DNA of 64,000 bases from Micromonospora sp. NBC_00421 (GTDB lineage Bacteria > Actinomycetota > Actinomycetes > Mycobacteriales > Micromonosporaceae): assembly GCF_036017915.1 (NCBI RefSeq), contig NZ_CP107929.1, positions 6,809,001-6,873,000 on the forward strand. Direction: 5' to 3'. Within the stretch, counting starts at the first letter, position 1; each line of letters starts with the position of its first letter. Under the pieces are notes generated by a model. It ran no database searches. It was not told the DNA's origin and saw only the letters and a list, made by a program, of their open reading frames with translations. Shown in pieces: positions 18,343 through 26,174 of this stretch. Made by a program: the position numbers and the translations under genes.

Positions 18343-18717
18343 CCGGCGAAACCGTCCCGCCTGACGGGTGAGCTGTTCCGCCTGGGGCCGGGAGGCCGCG
18401 CGCGGCCAGCGTGCTCGCCGTGACTGCTCGGACGAGATCGACTCAGTGGGGCGATGTCGGTGTGTCGTCGTGCCGAAGATGCCGCCACGTCGGCCCAGCT
18501 GAGTCGATCTTGTTTTGGCGGGTGACGATCGGGCTGCCGTCCCACCCCATGGACGGTGCGGGATCGGATGCGGACCCTCGGTGATCGCGGTGGCCGATGC
18601 GTCGACTTGCCGGCTCTATTGCGTCCGATCGGTGACTGTTCCACCGGGCCCGGCTGGTCGAAGCTTGCTGCCGGGGAAGAAGCGGCCGGCACGGTCGGTC
18701 ACGGGGGAGGGTTGACC
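18343..18717. other. Intergenic region with a 12-bp inverted repeat
   Basis: About 375 bp without a convincing gene. It contains AGATCGACTCAG at 18435-18446 and its exact complement CTGAGTCGATCT at 18499-18510, followed by TGTTTTGG. The arms are 52 bp apart, so this is either two opposite copies of a dispersed repeat or the arms of a large stem-loop. It ends with GGGGGAGGG, the ribosome site of the small gene at 18718. Confidence 0.5.
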
Positions 18718-18918
18718 ATGGCGGGCGACGCCGATTCGGGGGCGGGGCGCGAGCTGCTTGTGGTGTTCGCCGTGGCGGGTGCCGGGCTCCTGCTCGCCAT
18801 GATCGCGGCATTCGCGCCCTGGCACCCGAGGCCGGGACGGGCCGCCCCGGCCGGGCTGGTCGAGTTGCACAGCCCCGACGAGGGACGCCCGTCGACGGTC
18901 GAACTGACCGCCGGCTGA
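18718..18918 (+). CDS. Small single-pass membrane protein
   Basis: 66 residues from ATG 18718 with GGGGAGGG about 8 nt upstream (an in-frame TTG lies at 18712). Residues 12-29 (LLVVFAVAGAGLLLAMIA) form one clear membrane helix, preceded by a short acidic N-terminus and followed by a basic then acidic tail. No domain is recognised. It is convergent with the Rrf2 gene at 18967 and stands alone, so context gives no hint of function. Confidence 0.6.
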   Translation: MAGDADSGAGRELLVVFAVAGAGLLLAMIAAFAPWHPRPGRAAPAGLVELHSPDEGRPSTVELTAG

Positions 18919-18966
18919 GCCGACCCCGACCGGGGTCGACGGGACGGAAGTCCGGGTGCCCGCAGG

Positions 18967-19491
18967 TCAGTGGGCCGGCATCTGCTCCCGGTGGACCAGC
19001 AGGTCGGTCAGCGTGGTGTGGTCGACCACCACGGCTATCGCGCCGTCCACCGCCAGCCACACGTCGCGTAGGCCGGTGGCCACCCCGTGATAGCCGGCAT
19101 CACCGGCGGGCAGCCCGCGTACGGTGGTCAGTGATCCACCGACGGCACGCAGCACGTCCCCGACGCTGATCTGCGAGGCGGGGCGGGTCAGCGCGTAGCC
19201 ACCCTCGGCGCCCCGGTGGCTGTGCAGCAGGCCGGCCCGGCGCAGGTCGAGCAGGATGCCCTGGAGGAAACTCAGCGGGATGCCCTGCGCCTGCGCCAGA
19301 CTCGCCGCCTTGACCAGCTCCCCACCGCCCCCACCCTCGGATCGGCCGCCCCCGCCATGGGGTCGGGTGCCGGTGTCGGGGCGGTCGACCTCGCCGGTCC
19401 TGCTGTCGGGTGGGCCGTGCCCGCCGTCGCCGGAGGCGGCGACGGCGAGCATGGCCCGGAGCGCGTAGTCGCTGCGTGCGGAGATGTACAC
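18967..19491 (-). CDS. Rrf2-family transcriptional regulator of the ssu operon
   Basis: 174 residues from GTG at 19489-19491. The start YISARSDYALRAMLAVAASG and the recognition segment IPLSFLQGILLDLRRAGLL with EGGYALTRP are diagnostic of Rrf2 winged-helix proteins. There are no cysteines, so it cannot carry an Fe-S cluster like IscR or NsrR; cysteine-free members such as CymR control sulfur metabolism. A 37-residue Gly/Pro/Asp-rich insert (about residues 21-58) interrupts the fold between helix 1 and the HTH, which is unusual. It is the last gene of the ssuABC operon, 1 nt after the permease stop, so it probably regulates sulfonate uptake. Confidence 0.85.
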   Translation of the reverse strand: MYISARSDYALRAMLAVAASGDGGHGPPDSRTGEVDRPDTGTRPHGGGGRSEGGGGGELVKAASLAQAQGIPLSFLQGILLDLRRAGLLHSHRGAEGGYALTRPASQISVGDVLRAVGGSLTTVRGLPAGDAGYHGVATGLRDVWLAVDGAIAVVVDHTTLTDLLVHREQMPAH

Positions 19492-19492
19492 G

Positions 19493-20377
19493 TCACTGAC
19501 CAGCCTGGTCCAGCACGCCCCAGCGGCGGCGGATCGCCCGGTCGGCCGCCCCGAAGGCCGCGTCGACCACCAATCCGACGACCAGGATGACGATCATCGT
19601 GGCGAGCAGCCATGGTGCGTCGGACAGCTCCCGTGAGTAGGTGAGCTGGGCGCCAAGCGACGTCTGCGAGATGCCGACCACCAGCAGCTCCCCGGCCATC
19701 AGGCTGCGCCAGGAGAAGGCCCAGCCCTGCTTGAGCCCGGCGACGATGGCGGGCAGCGCGGCCGGCGCGATGACGTACCGGTAGAGGTTCAGTCCACGTG
19801 CGCCGAGATTGCGACCGGCCCGGACCAGCAGCGGCGGTACGTAGTCGACGCCACTGATCACCCCGTTGGCGATGGACGGCGCGGCGCCGAGCACCACCAC
19901 GAAGAAGATCGCCTTCTCGCTCAGCTCGAACAGCAGGATGGCCAGCGGGAACCAGGCGATCGACGGCATCGTCTGCAACGCGGTGATCATCGAGCCGATC
20001 GCCGCCCGGAGCACCTTGGACCGGGCCACCGCCAGACCGACCAGCAGGCCGACCGCGACGGAGAAGAGGTAGCCGAGCGCGGCCCGTTGCAGCGTGGTGG
20101 CGAGCCCGTCCCAGAGTTGCCGGCCGCTGGCCTGCCGGACCAGCTCCTCGGCGACGGTGACCGGGCCGGGCAGCGAGTACGGCGGCTTCCAGCCACTCCA
20201 GACCACCACCTGCCACAGCCCGATGGCGATGGCGAGCGCGGCGAGCTTGGGCCAGGTGGACGCCCAGAGCCGGGCCCCCCGGGAGACCTCCTTCTCCCGG
20301 CCGGCGATCTCCAGCGCGTCCAGCCCGGAGATCTCCGCGTCGGCGCGGGCCGCATCGGTCAGGGTGTCACTTGCCAT
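19493..20377 (-). CDS. ssuC: ABC transporter permease, sulfonate/taurine/nitrate type
   Basis: 294 residues with about six membrane helices and the BPD_transp_1 EAA loop (AAPAALPAIVAGLKQGWAFSWRSLMAGE). A soluble acidic N-terminus of about 40 residues precedes helix 1. It is the membrane channel of a sulfonate-type importer, working with SsuB and SsuA. Its start overlaps the end of ssuB by 11 nt, so translation is coupled. The divergent SsuD-like monooxygenase supports aliphatic sulfonate rather than nitrate as the substrate. Confidence 0.9.
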   Translation of the reverse strand: MASDTLTDAARADAEISGLDALEIAGREKEVSRGARLWASTWPKLAALAIAIGLWQVVVWSGWKPPYSLPGPVTVAEELVRQASGRQLWDGLATTLQRAALGYLFSVAVGLLVGLAVARSKVLRAAIGSMITALQTMPSIAWFPLAILLFELSEKAIFFVVVLGAAPSIANGVISGVDYVPPLLVRAGRNLGARGLNLYRYVIAPAALPAIVAGLKQGWAFSWRSLMAGELLVVGISQTSLGAQLTYSRELSDAPWLLATMIVILVVGLVVDAAFGAADRAIRRRWGVLDQAGQ

Positions 20378-21146
20378 GGCGGCCCACCTCCGTGCGCAGT
20401 CGGTCGGTGACCTCGGAGGCGATCGCGGCCACCTCGGGGGAGTCGATGCGCCGGGGGCGGGGCACGTCCACCTCGGTGGACCAGATGATCCGGCCGGGGC
20501 GGCTGCTGAGCAGGATGATCCGGTCGGCGAGCCGGGCCGCCTCGCGGACGTTGTGCGTCACGAACAGCACGGTGAGCTGCCGTTCCGTCCAGATCCGTTC
20601 CAGCTCGTCGTGCAGGATGTCCCGGGTCATCGCGTCGAGCGCGCCGAATGGCTCGTCCATCAGCAGCACCGGGGTGTCCAGGGCGAGGGTGCGGGCCAGG
20701 GCGACCCGCTGCCGCATGCCGCCGGACAGCTCGTGCGGGCGTTTGCGGCCGAAGTCGGACAGGTGGACGGTGCGCAGCAGCTCCGCCACCCGTTCCCGGC
20801 GGGCCGTCCGGGGCAGCCCGCGTAGCTTCAGCGGCACCTCCACGTTGGCCTCGACGGTCAGCCACGGGAAGAGCGCCGGCTCCTGGAACATCAGGCCGGG
20901 GTGGGCGTCGTCGGCCACCGTGATGGTGCCGCCCTGCGCGCGGTCCAGCCCGGCGACGAGGTTGAGCAGTGTGCTCTTGCCGCAGCCGGACGCACCGACG
21001 AGGCAGACGAACTCGCCGGGCCGGACGTCCAGGCTCACCCCGTCCAGGGCGAGGACGGCGTTCGTCCCGCGCCCGTACACCTTGGTCACACCGGAGAGCG
21101 CGACCGCGGCGGTCGCGCTCTGCGGCGTCGTCGTGGTCGACGTCAC
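20367..21146 (-). CDS. ssuB: ABC transporter ATP-binding protein, sulfonate type
   Basis: 259 residues from GTG at 21144-21146, overlapping the ssuA stop by GTGA. Walker A is GASGCGKS, the signature LSGGMRQR, Walker B VLLMDEP, and the switch His sits in FVTHNVREA. The PALFPWLTVEANV segment is typical of the SsuB/TauB/NrtD group. It powers import through SsuC. A longer open frame extends upstream, but it lies over ssuA in another frame and has shadow composition. Confidence 0.92.
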   Translation of the reverse strand: MTSTTTTPQSATAAVALSGVTKVYGRGTNAVLALDGVSLDVRPGEFVCLVGASGCGKSTLLNLVAGLDRAQGGTITVADDAHPGLMFQEPALFPWLTVEANVEVPLKLRGLPRTARRERVAELLRTVHLSDFGRKRPHELSGGMRQRVALARTLALDTPVLLMDEPFGALDAMTRDILHDELERIWTERQLTVLFVTHNVREAARLADRIILLSSRPGRIIWSTEVDVPRPRRIDSPEVAAIASEVTDRLRTEVGRHGK

Positions 21147-22210
21147 GGCTGGGTGACCTCGGTCTGGCCCTGCGTCTTGAGCACCTCGTTGAGGTACTTC
21201 AGGTCGTACAGGCCGTTCAGGTCGACCGGCTGGGTCAGCTCCACCGCGACGGCGTGGTCGAGGCCCGTCTTGAGCGAGGAGGCGATCGGGTCGTTGGTGA
21301 ACAGCAGGGTGGGCCACGCCTGCTTGATCAGCTTGAGGTCCAACGGCTTGCCGGTGATCTTGCCGATGTGGTCGGAGATGGCCTGCTGGGCCTCGTCCGG
21401 CTTGGTGTTGACGAAGTCGTTCGCCGCGACCTGCCCTTCGACCAGCTTCTTCACCGCGTCGGGGTGGGCCTTGAGGAACTTGGTGGAGACGATCAGGTTG
21501 GTGATGACGAACTTTTTGTCCGGCCAGAGGTCCCGCTCGTCGACGAGGACCTTGCCACCGGCGTTGACCAGCCGGGAGACGAACGGCTCGGGCACCCATG
21601 CGCCGTCGATCGCGCCGCTGGAGAAGGTCTCCACCGTCTGGGCGTTCTCCTGCGGGACGATCTTGACGTCGCCGCCGCCCTCCTTGGTGGTCTTGAGGCC
21701 CTTCTCCTTGAGCCAGTAGCGGATGGCGACGTCCTGGGTGTTGCCGAGCTGCGGGGTGGCGATCTTCTTGCCGCGCAGCTGCTCGACCGAGGTGATCTCC
21801 GGCTTGACCACCAGGGCGACCCCGCCGGAGGCGGCGCCGGAGATGACCCGGACGGCCTCGCCCTTGGACTTGGAGTAGGCGTTGACCGTCGGGTTCGGGC
21901 CGATGTACGTGGCGTCGAGCGCGCCGGAGAAGATCGCCTCGATCGCGGCCGGGCCGGCGTTGAACGTCTTGGTCTCCAGCTTGACGTCGCTGCCGAGCTT
22001 CTCGGCGAAGATGCCCTTCTCGACGCCGACCACGGCCGGGGCGTGCGTGATGTTGGGGAAGTAGCCCAGCCGCAGGGCGACCGGGCCGGAGTCGCCGCCG
22101 CCGGCAGCGCTGTCGTCGTCACCGCACGCCGCGGTGGTCCCCATCGTGGCCGCGCCGATGACGGCGAGGGTGGCGAGGGAGACCAACCGACGGAAGGGGA
22201 GCCGTCTCAT
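21143..22210 (-). CDS. ssuA: Sulfonate ABC transporter substrate-binding lipoprotein
   Basis: 355 residues. The N-terminus MRRLPFRRLVSLATLAVIGA ends in TTAAC, a lipobox with Cys at about residue 29, so the protein is lipid-anchored outside the membrane. The mature part (LRLGYFPNITHAPAVVGVEKGIF, then ATPQLGNTQDVAIRYWL) is the SsuA/NrtA/TauA solute-binding fold. It is the first gene of ssuABC-rrf2. Upstream at 22231-22251 lies a TTCCTA-N9-TAGGAA inverted repeat, a likely operator. Confidence 0.92.
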   Translation of the reverse strand: MRRLPFRRLVSLATLAVIGAATMGTTAACGDDDSAAGGGDSGPVALRLGYFPNITHAPAVVGVEKGIFAEKLGSDVKLETKTFNAGPAAIEAIFSGALDATYIGPNPTVNAYSKSKGEAVRVISGAASGGVALVVKPEITSVEQLRGKKIATPQLGNTQDVAIRYWLKEKGLKTTKEGGGDVKIVPQENAQTVETFSSGAIDGAWVPEPFVSRLVNAGGKVLVDERDLWPDKKFVITNLIVSTKFLKAHPDAVKKLVEGQVAANDFVNTKPDEAQQAISDHIGKITGKPLDLKLIKQAWPTLLFTNDPIASSLKTGLDHAVAVELTQPVDLNGLYDLKYLNEVLKTQGQTEVTQP

Positions 22211-22230
22211 CGTCTATCCAATCCGCAGTA

Positions 22231-22251
22231 TTCCTATTTAGTTGGTAGGAA
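22231..22251. promoter_or_regulatory. Candidate Rrf2 operator upstream of ssuA
   Basis: The 21-bp site reads TTCCTA, nine bases, TAGGAA. It lies 21 bp before the ssuA start on the minus strand. A second site with the same CCTA-N9-TAGG spacing lies at 22328-22344 before ssuD. Confidence 0.6.
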
Positions 22252-22327
22252 GAGTGGGTCAGGGGTGCTCCGGCGTCAAGAGCCGTCCACATCTCGGGAC
22301 GACGAGTTCTCAGATATTCCCCGTTCT

Positions 22328-22344
22328 CCTACCTTCTTGCTAGG
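22328..22344. promoter_or_regulatory. Second CCTA-N9-TAGG site, upstream of ssuD
   Basis: CCTA at 22328-22331 and TAGG at 22341-22344 are separated by nine bases, exactly as in the ssuA site. It is 55 bp before the ssuD start. The Rrf2 regulator encoded in the ssu operon is the natural candidate to bind both. Confidence 0.55.
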
Positions 22345-22398
22345 TTTAGCCGCCCCGCCGACGGACGCCGGCCGGGACGCGGCGAGAGGGTGGCGGAC

Positions 22399-23484
22399 AT
22401 GGCCTTCCACTGGTTCCTCCCCACCTCCGGCGACGGCGACCAGGTCGGTGCGGCCACCGTCACCGCCGGTGCGGCCCGGCACGACCGGGCGGCCACCGTC
22501 GGATATCTGACCGAGGTGGCCCGCGCCGCCGAGGCGGGCGGGTTCCGCGCCCTGCTCACCCCGGTCGGCTCCGGTTGCCCCGACCCGTGGATCGTCTGCG
22601 CGGCGGTCGCCCAGCACACCGGGCGGATCGGCCTAATGGTCGCCGTCCGGGCCGGCTTCGCCCTGCCCACCCTGGTCGCCCAGCAGGCCGAGGCGTTCCA
22701 GGCGGTCTCCGGCGGGCGGCTCGCGCTGAACGTCGTCACCGGCGGCGACCCCACCGAGCAGCGGGCGTACGGCGACTTCCTCGACCACGACGCCCGCTAC
22801 GCCCGTACCGGTGAATTCATCGAGGTGCTCCGCCGGTCCTGGCGCGGCCGGCCGTTCGACTTCACCGGCGCGCACTACCGGGTCGACGGCGGCGGGCTGG
22901 CCGCTCCGCTGGCCGACCCGCCGTCGGTCTACCTCGGCGGCGCGTCCCCGGCCGCCGAGGCGGTCGCCGCCCGGCAGGCCGACGCGTACCTGATGTGGGG
23001 TGAACCACCCGCGGCCATCGCCGCCCGGGTGGACCGGATCCGGGCCCGCGCCGCCGAGCAGGGCCGCACCCTGCGCACCGGCCTGCGGCTGCACGTCATC
23101 GCCCGACCCACCGCCGACGAGGCGTGGGCCGAGGCGGGCCGGCTGCTGGCCGGGATGAGCCCGGACCGGATCGCCGCCGCCCAGGCCCGGTTCGGCCGGA
23201 TGGACTCCGTCGGCCAGGCCCGGATGACCGCGCTGCACGACGGCCGCGCCGACGGCCTCACCGTCGCGCCGAACCTCTGGGCCGGCATCGGCCTGGTCCG
23301 CGAGGGCGCGGGCACCGCGCTGGTCGGCAGCTACGCCGAGGTCGCCGCCCGGATCGACGAGTACGCCAGCAGCGGCGTCGACGAGTTCGTCCTCTCCGGC
23401 TGGCCGCACCGGGAGGAGGCGGAACGGGTCGGCGCCGAGGTGCTGCCCCGGGTCACCGCGTTGCCCGTCGCGGTGGCGCACTGA
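22399..23484 (+). CDS. ssuD: FMN-dependent alkanesulfonate monooxygenase (LLM class)
   Basis: About 361 residues. ATG 22399 has GAGAGGG 8 nt upstream (GTG 22390 possible). The luciferase-like fold is recognisable by FHWFLPTSGDG, LLTPVGSGCPDPWI, RLALNVVTGGDPTEQRAYGD and YAEVAARIDEYASSGVDEFVLSGWPH, which match SsuD. It uses FMNH2 and oxygen to split alkanesulfonates into aldehyde and sulfite. It stands divergent from the ssuABC-rrf2 operon with a shared 190-bp control region, so uptake and breakdown of sulfonates are encoded together. No FMN reductase gene (ssuE) is present in the window. Confidence 0.9.
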   Translation: MAFHWFLPTSGDGDQVGAATVTAGAARHDRAATVGYLTEVARAAEAGGFRALLTPVGSGCPDPWIVCAAVAQHTGRIGLMVAVRAGFALPTLVAQQAEAFQAVSGGRLALNVVTGGDPTEQRAYGDFLDHDARYARTGEFIEVLRRSWRGRPFDFTGAHYRVDGGGLAAPLADPPSVYLGGASPAAEAVAARQADAYLMWGEPPAAIAARVDRIRARAAEQGRTLRTGLRLHVIARPTADEAWAEAGRLLAGMSPDRIAAAQARFGRMDSVGQARMTALHDGRADGLTVAPNLWAGIGLVREGAGTALVGSYAEVAARIDEYASSGVDEFVLSGWPHREEAERVGAEVLPRVTALPVAVAH

Positions 23485-23538
23485 GACGCAGGCCGAGGAC
23501 GGCCGTGTCACCGGTGGCGACACGCTAGGGTCGATCAC

Positions 23539-24852
23539 GTGCCGACCCGGAGAGCGAGAATTCCAGCGACGAAATACCCGGTCGAGCGGTTCACCCTCGA
23601 CAACGGCCTACGGGTGGTCCTCACCCCGGACCGCAGCGCCCCGGTGATCGGCGTGGCGGTCGTCTACGACGTCGGCATCCGCTCCGAGCCGCAGGGGCGT
23701 ACCGGCTTCGCCCACCTCTTCGAGCACCTGATGTTCCAGGGCTCGGAGAACCTGGAGAAGCTGGCCCACTTCCGGCACGTGCAGGGCGCCGGTGGGACCT
23801 TCAACGGCTCCACCCATCTGGACTACACCGACTACTACGAGACGCTTCCCGCAAACGCCCTGGAACGGGCGCTGTTCCTGGAGGCCGACCGGATGCGCGG
23901 CCCCCGGTTGACCGAGGAGAACCTGCGCAACCAGGTCGACGTGGTCAAGGAGGAGATCCGGGTCAACGTGCTCAACCGGCCGTACGGCGGGTTCCCCTGG
24001 CTGACCCTGCCGCCTGTCATGTTCGACACCTTCCCCAACGCGCACGACGGTTACGGCTCCTTCGACGACCTGGAGTCCGCCACCGTCGCCGACGCCGCCG
24101 ACTTCTTCCGCCGCTACTACGCCAGCGGCAACGCCGTGCTCGCCATCAGCGGGGACGTCGACGTCACGGAGGCGACCGCCCTGGTCGAACGGCACTTCGG
24201 TGACGTGCCGGCCCGGCCCGCCCCGCAGCGGCCCGACTTCACCGAGCCCGACCTGACCGTCGAGCGGCGCACCTCGTACACCGACCAGTTGGCGCCGTTG
24301 CCGGCGGTGGCCTCGGCGTGGCGGGTGCCCGACCCGGTCGACGACTTCGCCGGCTACCTCCCCTACGTGGTCCTCGCCGAGGTGCTCACCGACGGGGAGG
24401 CGTCCCGGCTGGTCGAGCGGCTGGTCCAGCGGGACCGCAGCGTGACAGGCGTCGGCGGCTACCTCGGCTTCATGGGCGACCCGTTCGACGTCCGCGACCC
24501 CACGGCACTGCTGCTCCAGGCGCACCTGCCGCCCGGCGGCGACGTGGACAAGGTGCTGCGCACCGTCGACGAGGAGCTGGACCGGCTGGCCACCGACGGG
24601 CTGACCGACGGCGAGCTGGCCCGCACCCAGGCGCGGATGGCCACCCACCTGCTGCGGGACACCGACGCGGTGCTCGGCCGGGCGTTGCGGATGGCGGTGC
24701 TGGAGCAGCAGCGCGGTGAGCCGGGTCTGCTCAACGAACTGCCCCGGCTGGTCGGCGAGGTCACCGAGGAACAGGTCCGGGCCGCCGCCGCCACCCTGCG
24801 ACCGCAACGCCGCGCCTCCATCGAGGTCATCCCCGGAGGTGCCAACAAATGA
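23539..24852 (+). CDS. M16-family zinc peptidase, catalytic subunit
   Basis: 437 residues from GTG 23539. It carries the inverted zinc motif HxxEH as His59-Leu-Phe-Glu62-His63 within GFAHLFEHLMFQGSEN, and a downstream Glu-rich helix (EENLRNQVDVVKEEI) that supplies the third ligand. Both halves of the M16 clamshell are present. It overlaps the next gene by ATGA; that partner lacks the zinc motif. Such pairs form a heterodimer with one active and one inactive half, as in mitochondrial processing peptidase-like bacterial enzymes. No signal peptide is visible, so it probably acts in the cytoplasm. Confidence 0.92.
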   Translation: MPTRRARIPATKYPVERFTLDNGLRVVLTPDRSAPVIGVAVVYDVGIRSEPQGRTGFAHLFEHLMFQGSENLEKLAHFRHVQGAGGTFNGSTHLDYTDYYETLPANALERALFLEADRMRGPRLTEENLRNQVDVVKEEIRVNVLNRPYGGFPWLTLPPVMFDTFPNAHDGYGSFDDLESATVADAADFFRRYYASGNAVLAISGDVDVTEATALVERHFGDVPARPAPQRPDFTEPDLTVERRTSYTDQLAPLPAVASAWRVPDPVDDFAGYLPYVVLAEVLTDGEASRLVERLVQRDRSVTGVGGYLGFMGDPFDVRDPTALLLQAHLPPGGDVDKVLRTVDEELDRLATDGLTDGELARTQARMATHLLRDTDAVLGRALRMAVLEQQRGEPGLLNELPRLVGEVTEEQVRAAAATLRPQRRASIEVIPGGANK

Positions 24853-26174
24853 GTACGAACATCCGGGCGTTGCCGGCGCTCGGTCCGACCCGGCGGCTCA
24901 AGCTGCCCCGGCAGGCCGAGCGGCGGCTCGGCAACGGGCTCACCGTGATCGCGGTACGCCGGCCCGCCGTCCCCCTGGTCGAGTTGCGGCTGTGGATGCC
25001 GTTCGGCCGGACCCACCTGGCCCGGCGCGCGATGCTCGCCGAGACGATGCTCACCGGCACCGGCACCCTCACCGCCACCCAGATCGCCGCTGAGCTGCAG
25101 AAGGTCGGTGGCGGGCTCTCCGCCGGGGCCGACCCGGACCGGTTGATGGTCTCCGGCGCGGGCCTGGTCACCGGGCTGGACCGGATGCTGGAGATCCTGG
25201 CCGACGTGCTGACCGGGGCCAGCTACCCGGCCGACTGGGTGCAGACCGAGCGGGACCGGCTGGTGGACGGGATCCAGGTGGCTCAGAGTCAGCCCGCCCA
25301 TCTGGCCCGTACCGCGCTGCTCCGGCGGATCTACGGCCAGCACCCGTACGCGGTGCAGACCCCGGAGCCGGAGCAGGTCCGCGCGGTCCGCCCGGCGGCG
25401 CTGCGCCGGTTGCACGCCGAGCGGGTGCACCCGGCCGAGGCGGTGCTGGTGCTGGTCGGCGACGTGCAGCCGGAACGCGCGCTGGACGCCGCGGAGAAGG
25501 CGCTGGCCGGCTGGACCGGGGACAGCCGGGGCGTCGACCTGCCGCCCGCGCCACCGCTGGAACCCGGGCAGCTGCTGCTGGTGGACCGGCCGGGCTCGGT
25601 GCAGTCGTCACTGCGGATCGCGCTGCCGGCGGTGCCCCGCACCCACCCGGACCACGCCGCGCTGCAACTGGCCAACCTGATCTTCGGCGGCTACTTCTCG
25701 TCCCGCTGGACGGAGAACATCCGGGAGGACAAGGGTTACACCTACGGCCCGCACTCGTCGGTCGAGCACTCCGTCGCCGGGTCGGTGCTGGTCGCCGGTG
25801 CCGACGTGGCGACCGAGGTGACCGGCCCGGCCCTGCTGGAGACGACGTACGAGCTGGGTCGGCTGGCCTCGTTGCCGCCCAAGCCGGACGAGCTGGAGCA
25901 GGCCCGCCAGTACGCCCTGGGCACCCTCCAGCTCGGCATCTCCACCCAGGCCGGGTTGGCCGCGTTGACAAGCGCGTACGCCGGCAACGGGTTGCGGCTG
26001 GACTTCCTCGCCGAGCACGCCGCCCGGCTGGCGAAGGCCACCGTCGACGATGTCGCCGAGGTGGGCGCCCGGTACCTCGCCCCGTCGGGGGCGGTAGTCG
26101 TGGTACTCGGTGACGCCGAGCGGGTCGCCGGTCCGCTGGCCGCCCTCACCCCGATCCGTACGGAGTCGGCGTGA
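24849..26174 (+). CDS. M16-family peptidase-like protein, inactive partner
   Basis: 441 residues from ATG 24849. The M16 fold is clear (RRLGNGLTVIAVRRPAVPLVELRLW at the start, FGGYFSSRWTENIREDKGYTYGP in the C-terminal half), but the place of the HxxEH motif reads RRAMLAETMLTGTG, so zinc cannot be bound. The RxxxEDKGYTYG segment is the conserved substrate-binding R/Y region, which fits a role as substrate-recognition half of a heterodimer with the upstream gene. It is followed by nudC with a GTGA overlap. Confidence 0.92.
   Translation: MSTNIRALPALGPTRRLKLPRQAERRLGNGLTVIAVRRPAVPLVELRLWMPFGRTHLARRAMLAETMLTGTGTLTATQIAAELQKVGGGLSAGADPDRLMVSGAGLVTGLDRMLEILADVLTGASYPADWVQTERDRLVDGIQVAQSQPAHLARTALLRRIYGQHPYAVQTPEPEQVRAVRPAALRRLHAERVHPAEAVLVLVGDVQPERALDAAEKALAGWTGDSRGVDLPPAPPLEPGQLLLVDRPGSVQSSLRIALPAVPRTHPDHAALQLANLIFGGYFSSRWTENIREDKGYTYGPHSSVEHSVAGSVLVAGADVATEVTGPALLETTYELGRLASLPPKPDELEQARQYALGTLQLGISTQAGLAALTSAYAGNGLRLDFLAEHAARLAKATVDDVAEVGARYLAPSGAVVVVLGDAERVAGPLAALTPIRTESA

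Noticed and set aside
20367..21599. 410-codon version of the ssuB frame
   Set aside because: The extension covers the end of ssuA out of frame and is Arg/Gly shadow; the GTG at 21146 gives a normal SsuB and a GTGA overlap.
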